From assembly GCA_021816505.1 (NCBI GenBank), contig JAKAXS010000037.1, forward strand, positions 1-12,348: 12,348 nucleotides of DNA, written 5' to 3'. Origin of the DNA: Pseudomonadota bacterium (GTDB taxonomy: Bacteria > Pseudomonadota > Alphaproteobacteria > Rhizobiales > Hyphomicrobiaceae). This document shows positions 7,877-12,348 of this stretch, piece after piece. Positions within the stretch are counted from its first letter, which is position 1. Each line of letters starts with the position of its first letter. The translations under genes and the position numbers were made by a program. Below the pieces are notes generated by a model. That model ran no database searches, was not told the origin of the DNA, and worked only from the letters and a program-made list of their open reading frames with translations.

Positions 7877-7978
7877 CTAGGCTTGCTTGGTGCGTTCGGG
7901 CTTGAGATGAGGCCATCCCTCGCGGATGCGGACCTCGCCATTCACTTTGATCTTTGCTGGCAGCAAGTCGACCTGCAC
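7877..7978 (-). pseudogene. Possible remnant of a lost gene (3' end only)
   Basis: On the minus strand, a 33-residue stretch from a GTG at 7978 to a TAG at 7877-7879 reads like ordinary protein, with alternating hydrophobic and charged residues (KIKVNGEVRIREGWPHLK). It lies 107 bases beyond the 3' end of the tRNA-Glu gene. An in-frame TAG lies five codons upstream of the GTG and no good start or ribosome binding site is present. It could be the tail of a decayed gene, perhaps one brought in next to the tRNA, or a chance reading. I do not recognise the family. The remainder of 7865-8085 holds nothing else I can name. Confidence 0.25.
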
Positions 7979-8085
7979 TGAGGAGCAGTTGCTCTAGGTC
8001 ATTGTGGCTTGAGGTCATGTGGCCACCTGCGGCTCGAGCCCGTCCCATCTGGGGAGCAGCGGAGGACGACAGGTTACAATAAAAC

Positions 8086-8160
8086 TGGCGCTCCCTAGGG
8101 GAGTCGAACCCCTCTTTTCAGAATGAAAATCTGACGTCCTAACCGATAGACGAAGGGAGC
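8086..8160 (-). tRNA. tRNA-Glu (anticodon UUC)
   Basis: The 75-base minus-strand gene folds as a standard cloverleaf. The seven-base acceptor stem pairs GCTCCCT (8154-8160) with AGGGAGC (8090-8096). The anticodon stem pairs TCAGA with TCTGA around the loop TTTTCAT, giving anticodon TTC for glutamate. The T arm GGGGTTCGACTCCCC is perfect. The CCA end is encoded at 8086-8088. It lies alone, downstream of the mgs operon terminator, with its own candidate promoter just upstream. No second copy of its 3' end, as would be left by an integrated element, was seen in the window. Confidence 0.96.
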
Positions 8161-8169
8161 GCTGGGCAC

Positions 8170-8198
8170 GGTATAGAAAGGTTTGGCGGGGCTGACAA
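8170..8198 (-). promoter_or_regulatory. Sigma-70-type promoter of the tRNA-Glu gene
   Basis: Reading the minus strand, TTGTCA (8193-8198) and TATACC (8170-8175) are separated by 17 bases, an ideal spacing. The -10 box ends nine bases before the first tRNA base, giving a short leader. This indicates independent transcription of the tRNA after the mgs terminator. Confidence 0.6.
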
Positions 8199-8254
8199 GT
8201 CGCTTCAACCCGGGGTGCGCGGAAGTGCCCAATGGGGCCTAGGGGCTTACACAA

Positions 8255-8289
8255 CAAAAGAAAAAAGGCTGCCGCGGGAGCAGCAGCCT
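8255..8289 (-). terminator. Rho-independent terminator of the mgs operon
   Basis: On the minus strand, a seven-base-pair GC-rich stem (AGGCTGC at 8283-8289 with GCAGCCT at 8266-8272) encloses a ten-base loop and is followed at once by a run of T residues (8261-8265 and beyond). It sits about 29 bases after the mgsC stop, in the right place and orientation to end that operon before the tRNA promoter. Confidence 0.85.
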
Positions 8290-8317
8290 CAGGTCCTAGC
8301 GTCCTAGAGGAGGAATA

Positions 8318-9652
8318 CTAAAGGCCGCCTTGGGTAACGCCGGGAATCCAGTTCGTGCCGGCCAGAGGCACGCGCGCCATGGCGGCGGCCTCGATCGTCA
8401 ACGCGCAGAGATCTTCCGGTTCGAGATTGTGGATGTCGTTGTGGCCGCAGGCGCGGGCGACGGTCTGCAGTTCCAGCGTCATCACCTTCAAATAGTTGGC
8501 GAGACGGCGGCCTGCCTTGACCGGATCGAGGCGCTGCATCAGCGCCACGTCCTGGGTGGTGATGCCCGCGGGGTCGCGGCCTTCATGCCAGTCGTCGTAG
8601 GCGCCGGCGGTGGTGCCGAGCTTGGCGTATTCGGCCTCAAGCGCCGGATCGTTGTCGCCGATGGCGACGAGGGCCGCCACGCCGATGGCCACTGCGTCGG
8701 CACCAAGGGCCAGCGCCTTGGCGACGTCGGCGCCGTTGCGGATGCCGCCGGAGACAATCAGCTGCACCTTGCGGTGCATGCCGAGGTCCTGCAGGGCCTG
8801 AACGGCCGGGCGGATGGCAGCCAGCGTGGGCAGGCCGACGTTCTCGATGAACACTTCCTGGGTCGCCGCCGTGCCGCCCTGCATGCCGTCCAGCACCACG
8901 ACGTCGGCACCGGCCTTTACGGCAAGCGCGGTGTCGTAATAGGGCCGCGTGGCGCCGACCTTCACGTAGATCGGCTTCTCCCAGTCGGTGATCTCACGCA
9001 GTTCGTGGATTTTGATTTCCAGGTCGTCCGGGCCGGTCCAGTCGGGATGGCGGCAGGCCGAGCGCTGGTCGATGCCCTTGGGCAGGTTGCGCATCTCGGC
9101 GACGCGGTCGGAGATCTTCTGGCCGAGCAGCATGCCGCCGCCGCCGGGCTTGGCGCCCTGGCCGACCACGACTTCGATCGCATCGGCCTTGCGCAGGTCG
9201 TCCGGGTTCATGCCGTAGCGCGAGGGCAGGTATTGATAGACCAGCGTCTTCGACTGGCCGCGCTCTTCCGGCGTCATGCCGCCGTCGCCGGTCGTCGTGG
9301 ACGTGCCGGCCAGCGATGCGCCGCGGCCGAGCGCGTCCTTGGCGTGGGCCGAGAGCGCGCCGAAGCTCATGCCGGCGATGGTGATGGGGATCTTCAGTTC
9401 GATCGGCTTCTTGGCGAAGCGCGTGCCCAGCGTCACCGACGTGGAGCAGCGCTCGCGATAGCCTTCGAGCGGATAGCGCGAGATCGACGCGCCGAGAAAC
9501 AGCAGGTCGTCGAAGTGGGGCACGCGGCGCTTGGCGCCGGCGCCGCGGATGTCATAGATGCCGGTCTGAGCGGCACGGCGGATCTCCGACAGCGTGTAGT
9601 CGTCGAAGGTGGCGGACTTGCGCGGGGTGACCGGAGGATTGTGGTACGTCAT
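8318..9652 (-). CDS. mgsC: FMN-binding glutamate-synthase-like subunit (MgsC / GlxD type)
   Basis: This 444-residue protein matches the FMN-binding domain of glutamate synthase as a stand-alone subunit. In the N-methylglutamate synthase complex MgsABC it is taken to be where the ammonia or methylamine transfer chemistry occurs with glutamate. Landmarks are ITIAGMSFGALS (residues 91-102), TGDGG (121-125), GGGGM (170-174), DGMQGGTAATQEV (255-267) and the phosphate-binding part VSGGIRNGADVAKALALGAD (300-319). The position of the [3Fe-4S] cysteines of GltB reads WHEGRDPAGITTQ (355-367), with no cysteines, so that cluster is probably absent. The ATG shares one base with the mgsB TGA stop, implying coupling. 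An intrinsic terminator follows. An orthologous role in GlxBCD ammonia assimilation is the main alternative. Confidence 0.92.
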   Translation of the reverse strand: MTYHNPPVTPRKSATFDDYTLSEIRRAAQTGIYDIRGAGAKRRVPHFDDLLFLGASISRYPLEGYRERCSTSVTLGTRFAKKPIELKIPITIAGMSFGALSAHAKDALGRGASLAGTSTTTGDGGMTPEERGQSKTLVYQYLPSRYGMNPDDLRKADAIEVVVGQGAKPGGGGMLLGQKISDRVAEMRNLPKGIDQRSACRHPDWTGPDDLEIKIHELREITDWEKPIYVKVGATRPYYDTALAVKAGADVVVLDGMQGGTAATQEVFIENVGLPTLAAIRPAVQALQDLGMHRKVQLIVSGGIRNGADVAKALALGADAVAIGVAALVAIGDNDPALEAEYAKLGTTAGAYDDWHEGRDPAGITTQDVALMQRLDPVKAGRRLANYLKVMTLELQTVARACGHNDIHNLEPEDLCALTIEAAAMARVPLAGTNWIPGVTQGGL

Positions 9653-10350
9653 CAGTATGCATCCGCGTTGTCGATGTTGAAGTTATAGAGCTTGCGCGCC
9701 GAGCCGTAGCGCTTGAACTCGCTTGTCTTCACATCCGTGATACCGGCGCGTTCGAGCAGGGCGGCGAGAGCGGTGTGGTGCTCCTCGCGCATCTCTTTTT
9801 CGATGCAGTCCGCACCGAGGCTCTTGACGCTGCCGCGCACGAACAGGCGCGCTTCGTAGATCGAGTCACCGAGCGCGTCGCCGGCATCGCCGAGGACGAC
9901 GAGGTTGCCGCTTTGCGCCATGAAGGCCGACATGTGGCCGATGTTGCCGCGAACAACGATGTCGATGCCCTTCATCGAGACGCCGCAGCGCGACGATGCA
10001 TTGCCCTCGATCACGAGCAGGCCGCCGCGGCCGGTGGCACCGGCGTACTGGCTGGCATCGCCCGTGATGCGGACGCTGCCCGACATCATGTTCTCGGCAA
10101 TGCCCGGGCCGGCCGAGCCGTGCACGGTAACCGCCGCCTGCTTGTTCATGCCGGCGCAGTAGTAGCCGACGCTGCCGCGCACATCGATCGAGACGGGCGC
10201 GTCGACGCCGACGGCGACGGCGTGGAAGCCGCGGGCGTTGAGGATCTCCCAGGCACCGTCGGTGCTGGAGTTCAGCGTGTGGAGTTCCTGGTTCAGTTCG
10301 CGCAGCGTCGTCTTCGAAAGATCCACGGTGCGAATGTTGGGGCGCTGCAT
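9652..10350 (-). CDS. mgsB: GXGXG-domain glutamate-synthase-like subunit (MgsB / GlxC type)
   Basis: This 232-residue protein corresponds to the C-terminal GXGXG (alpha subunit) domain of glutamate synthase, a right-handed beta-helix also found in formylmethanofuran dehydrogenase subunit C. The sequence shows repeated short strands ending in Gly-x-x-Gly turns across residues 55-185, for example GSVGYY, GSAGPG, GDASQYAG, GNASSRCG, GNIGH, GDAGDALGD and GSVKSLGAD. This domain is structural, packing the amidotransferase against the FMN subunit. It starts three bases after the mgsA stop and its TGA overlaps the mgsC ATG, so all three subunits should be made together. The final 45 residues extend beyond the helix and may contact a partner subunit. 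The domain call is firm; naming it mgsB rather than glxC depends on the unknown substrate. Confidence 0.9.
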   Translation of the reverse strand: MQRPNIRTVDLSKTTLRELNQELHTLNSSTDGAWEILNARGFHAVAVGVDAPVSIDVRGSVGYYCAGMNKQAAVTVHGSAGPGIAENMMSGSVRITGDASQYAGATGRGGLLVIEGNASSRCGVSMKGIDIVVRGNIGHMSAFMAQSGNLVVLGDAGDALGDSIYEARLFVRGSVKSLGADCIEKEMREEHHTALAALLERAGITDVKTSEFKRYGSARKLYNFNIDNADAY

Positions 10351-10353
10351 GGC

Positions 10354-11250
10354 TTATCGTTCCCAGAAGTAAACGGTCGCGGGTTCCGGTTCCCAGACCT
10401 TGGCTTGTTCGATGCCCGGCAGATTGACGAGCGCGCGATACTCCGAGCCGAAGGCGACGTACTGGTCGGTCTCGGCCATTACGGCAGGCTTGCACGCGAT
10501 CGGATCGCGCAGGACGCCGAACCCGTTCTTGGTGCCGACGACGAACGTGAAGAAGCCGTCCAGGTCATCCAGGCTCTTGGTCAGAGCTTCGCCCAGGTTC
10601 ATGCCCTGGTTCATGCGCCAGGTGATGTAAGCGGCGCCGACCTCGGTATCGTTCTGGGTTTCGAACGTCATGCCGTCGTGGATCAGCTGGCGGCGCAGGT
10701 TGTTGTGGTTCGACAGCGAGCCGTTGTGCACCAGGCACTGGTCGAAGCCGGTGGAGAAGGGGTGCGAGCCCATCGTCGTCACGGCGCTTTCCGTCGCCAT
10801 GCGCGTGTGGCCGATGGCGTGCGTGCCCTTCATCTTGGCCAGATCGAAGGCTTTCGAAACTTCGGTCGGATAACCGACTTCCTTGTAGATCTCGATCGTC
10901 GAGCCGGTCGCCATGATGCGGATCGAGGGATGCGAGGCGCGCAGCACGCTCTTTGCCGCGTCGACCTTGTCGTCAGGGACGAGAAGCACGGCGTGCGTGG
11001 ACTTTACGTTGATCGTTGCATCGGCGCCGATGGCCTTGCCGAGCGACTTTTCCAGATCGGCGAAATCGACGTCCGGACGCGGCGACTGAAGCGTGAGTTT
11101 CGCCTTGCCTTTGGCACTGTCGCCGTAGACGGCGAAACCCGCGGAGTCTGGTCCGCGGTCGCACATCGTGCCTAACATTTCGGCAGTGAGTGCGCCTAGT
11201 TTTGGCTCTAGCGCTTTATCCTTGAGGAAGAGGCCGACGATGCCGCACAT
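10354..11250 (-). CDS. mgsA: Class II glutamine amidotransferase subunit (MgsA / GlxB type)
   Basis: This 298-residue N-terminal-nucleophile amidotransferase begins MCGIVG, so removal of Met1 exposes the catalytic Cys2. Other active-site landmarks are RGPDSAG (residues 32-38), GHTRMATES, LVHNGSLSNH and NDTEV, all in family order. It is shorter than the amidotransferase domain of GltB. In the MgsABC or GlxBCD complex it is expected to release ammonia from glutamine or assist amino transfer to the FMN subunit. It is the first gene of the operon. The start at 11250 is supported by GGAG at 11258-11261, seven bases upstream, and by the conserved Cys at position 2. The next gene follows three bases after the TAA stop. 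Substrate (methylamine or ammonia) is not decided by the sequence. Confidence 0.93.
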   Translation of the reverse strand: MCGIVGLFLKDKALEPKLGALTAEMLGTMCDRGPDSAGFAVYGDSAKGKAKLTLQSPRPDVDFADLEKSLGKAIGADATINVKSTHAVLLVPDDKVDAAKSVLRASHPSIRIMATGSTIEIYKEVGYPTEVSKAFDLAKMKGTHAIGHTRMATESAVTTMGSHPFSTGFDQCLVHNGSLSNHNNLRRQLIHDGMTFETQNDTEVGAAYITWRMNQGMNLGEALTKSLDDLDGFFTFVVGTKNGFGVLRDPIACKPAVMAETDQYVAFGSEYRALVNLPGIEQAKVWEPEPATVYFWER

Positions 11251-11282
11251 TGCTGGGCTCCGTAAAAGACTGGGCTACATTA

Positions 11283-11302
11283 ATGACACTATACCCCGTC
11301 AT
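11283..11302. promoter_or_regulatory. Candidate operator dyad around the mgs -10 box
   Basis: ATGAC (11283-11287) and its inverted copy GTCAT (11298-11302) are ten bases apart, about one helical turn between arms. The pair brackets the mgsA -10 box (11288-11293). A dimeric regulator bound here would block transcription. Five-base arms can arise by chance, so this is tentative. Confidence 0.3.
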
Positions 11303-11314
11303 CCGACCGGTCAA
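11288..11314 (-). promoter_or_regulatory. Candidate sigma-70 promoter of the mgsABC operon
   Basis: On the minus strand TTGACC (11309-11314) and TATAGT (11288-11293) are good -35 and -10 boxes, with a 15-base spacer that is short of the optimal 17. The leader to the mgsA start would be about 30 bases. An eight-base palindrome, GACCGGTC (11305-11312), overlaps the -35 box. No sigma-54 element was found in this orientation. Confidence 0.5.
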
Positions 11315-11359
11315 CTACTAGGCAACAATAATTACTGACAAGAAAAGTCGGTGATCTAG

Positions 11360-11376
11360 GTTTCCTGATGGGAAAC
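11360..11376. repeat. Perfect inverted repeat upstream of the sigma-54 element
   Basis: GTTTCC (11360-11365) and GGAAAC (11371-11376) form a perfect six-base dyad with a five-base spacer. Its centre is about 47 bases before the expected porin transcription start, so it may be a regulator site. It does not fit the NtrC consensus as I know it. Confidence 0.35.
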
Positions 11377-11387
11377 GACGCGGCCGG

Positions 11388-11404
11388 TCGGCACGCGTCT
11401 TGCT
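11388..11404 (+). promoter_or_regulatory. Sigma-54 (RpoN) -24/-12 promoter facing the porin gene
   Basis: GGCACG (11390-11395), four bases, then TTGC (11400-11403) followed by T match the RpoN consensus TGGCACG-N4-TTGCW except that the first T is C. The invariant GG (11390-11391) and GC (11402-11403) are exactly ten bases apart. Initiation would be near 11415, leaving a leader of about 126 bases before the porin ATG. This implies an enhancer-binding activator such as NtrC, whose site is not clearly visible. Confidence 0.65.
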
Positions 11405-11448
11405 GCGCACCCCCTACGAGGTACAGGCAGTGCACGGAAGACACAGGC

Positions 11449-11471
11449 CGCACGCAATTATTACGTGTGCG
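11449..11471 (+). repeat. Inverted repeat in the porin leader
   Basis: CGCACGC (11449-11455) can pair with GTGTGCG (11465-11471) over seven bases with one G-U pair and a nine-base AT-rich loop. If transcription begins near 11415 this hairpin lies in the porin mRNA leader; as DNA it could be an operator. It is not followed by a T run, so it is not a terminator. Confidence 0.3.
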
Positions 11472-11540
11472 TCTTAGTTTGAGTTTTCGGCAAGGCGGTC
11501 GCCATAGCCTCGATTCGTTGCCTATGGGGGGACCTTTTGG

Positions 11541-12348
11541 ATGGCACTGAATTTTCGGCCGATATTCACGGCTCTAACCGCCGCACTCGCGATCTCTGTT
11601 TCAGCGTCCAACACGCATTCTGCTGACCTAGGCGGCAATTGCTGCGCCGATCTGGAAGAGCGCATTGCCGAGCTGGAGGCGACGACTGCCCGCAAGGGTA
11701 ATCGAAAAGTTTCTCTGACGATTTCCGGCTACATCGCGCAGGAGCTGACGTTCTGGGACGATGGCGAAGAGCGTAACGCCTACCTGCACGGCATGGGGCC
11801 GACGCAGGCGTCCCATGTGAAGTTCGGCGGGCAGGCCGTGATTTCGCCAGGCTGGACTGGCGGCTTCATGATCCGGCTGCAGAACCTGACGGACAATGCG
11901 CTGGGTCGAACGCCGACAAACGCGATCAACCAGTTCAGCGATAATTTCGACCAGGGCTTCAATCCGCAGATGATGTTCTGGTTCCTGCAGAGCAAGGATC
12001 TGGGCAAGGTCAGCGTCGGCAAACAGGGGCACGCGGCCAAGAGCGTGGCGATGTTCACCGATCAGTCTGGGACGCAGGTGATCGACAACTACACGTTCCT
12101 CGCGGGCTTCCCGCAGTTCATCCTGCGCAGCGACGGCGATCTCAATCCTGCCGTGACGTGGGGACAGCTCGCGTTCTGCTATGCGCAGAACCTGCCTTTC
12201 GGCGGAGATTGCAACGGCATCGTGCAGAACGGCGTACGCTATGACACGCCGACGTTCGGTGGATTTTCAGCCGCCGCAAGCTGGGGCGAGGATGACTTCT
12301 GGGAAGTCGCCGGCCGCTATGCCGGCGAGCATGCGGGCTTCCAGAACT
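11541..12348 (+). CDS. Outer-membrane porin, alphaproteobacterial porin family (partial, 3' end beyond window)
   Basis: The reading frame from ATG 11541 stays open for 269 codons to the window end. The product begins with a signal peptide (residues 1 to about 28, ending HSA). A short charged segment follows, with a vicinal Cys pair (C34 and C35) and the coiled-coil-like DLEERIAELEATTARKGNRK, then strands starting KVSLTISGYIAQELTFWDD. This head is characteristic of Hyphomicrobiales porins of the Porin_2 type. The rest alternates hydrophobic and polar residues with many aromatic residues and glycines, as expected for a beta-barrel. It should form an outer-membrane channel for small solutes. The G-rich GGGGGGA at 11525-11531 may serve as ribosome binding site, nine bases before the ATG. 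A strong sigma-54 element lies 140 bases upstream, suggesting nitrogen-linked control. Confidence 0.9.
   Translation, partial: MALNFRPIFTALTAALAISVSASNTHSADLGGNCCADLEERIAELEATTARKGNRKVSLTISGYIAQELTFWDDGEERNAYLHGMGPTQASHVKFGGQAVISPGWTGGFMIRLQNLTDNALGRTPTNAINQFSDNFDQGFNPQMMFWFLQSKDLGKVSVGKQGHAAKSVAMFTDQSGTQVIDNYTFLAGFPQFILRSDGDLNPAVTWGQLAFCYAQNLPFGGDCNGIVQNGVRYDTPTFGGFSAAASWGEDDFWEVAGRYAGEHAGFQN

Noticed and set aside
8086..8160. An attachment-site duplication at the tRNA-Glu 3' end
   Set aside because: I looked for a second copy of the tRNA 3' end within the window and found none, and there is no integrase gene.
8015..8257. A minus-strand frame running through the tRNA-Glu gene
   Set aside because: It translates the tRNA and its promoter, so it cannot be an independent protein gene.
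8330..9688. A 452-codon plus-strand frame opposite mgsC
   Set aside because: Composition is Ala-, Gly-, Arg- and His-rich without motifs, and it is the exact antisense shadow of a conserved gene.
9775..11175. A 466-codon plus-strand frame opposite mgsB and mgsA
   Set aside because: It spans the junction of two conserved genes, has no domain signature and reads as an antisense shadow.
11368..11550. A 60-codon plus-strand frame before the porin
   Set aside because: It covers the sigma-54 element and leader, has no convincing ribosome binding site, overlaps the porin start in another frame and has no protein-like pattern.
1..12348. CRISPR arrays, insertion sequences or a phage-like system
   Set aside because: No regularly spaced repeats, transposase motifs or terminal inverted repeats were seen on either strand.

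Overview
The window looks like part of the chromosome of a GC-rich alphaproteobacterium, probably a Hyphomicrobium-like member of the Hyphomicrobiales. This placement is inferred from an N-methylglutamate-synthase-type operon, a periplasmic TTQ amine dehydrogenase cluster and an alphaproteobacterial-type porin; no rRNA or other phylogenetic marker is present to confirm it.

Left block (83-3405, + strand): five tightly packed genes in the order large subunit (aauB), MauE-like membrane protein, MauD-like thioredoxin-fold protein, TTQ-bearing small subunit (aauA) and a small monohaem cytochrome c. Together they encode a periplasmic quinoprotein that oxidatively deaminates primary amines, the proteins that help its disulfide-rich small subunit fold, and a probable electron acceptor. 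The cysteine pattern, sequence motifs of the small subunit and gene order resemble aromatic (aralkyl)amine dehydrogenase more than methylamine dehydrogenase. No mauC, mauF or mauG homologue lies in the window.

Middle block (3532-7864, + strand): a two-gene RND efflux system, consisting of a periplasmic adaptor and an HAE1-type inner-membrane pump, without an outer-membrane channel or an adjacent regulator.

Right block (8086-11314, - strand): a tRNA-Glu(UUC) gene with its own promoter, and a three-gene operon encoding the split glutamate-synthase-like complex MgsABC (also called GlxBCD): glutamine amidotransferase, GXGXG-domain protein and FMN-domain protein. The operon ends in an intrinsic terminator and starts from a candidate sigma-70 promoter. 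The partner genes usual for methylamine use (mgdABCD, gmaS) are not in the window. The FMN subunit lacks the cysteines that hold the [3Fe-4S] cluster in true glutamate synthase.

Right edge (11541 to the end, + strand): the start of a porin gene, cut by the window end. Between mgsA and the porin is a regulatory region with a near-perfect sigma-54 (RpoN) -24/-12 element pointing at the porin and several small dyads. A plausible theme is amine-derived nitrogen: periplasmic deamination releases ammonia, the Mgs complex handles glutamate or methylamine nitrogen in the cytoplasm, and a nitrogen-responsive porin may admit substrates. That functional link is inference.
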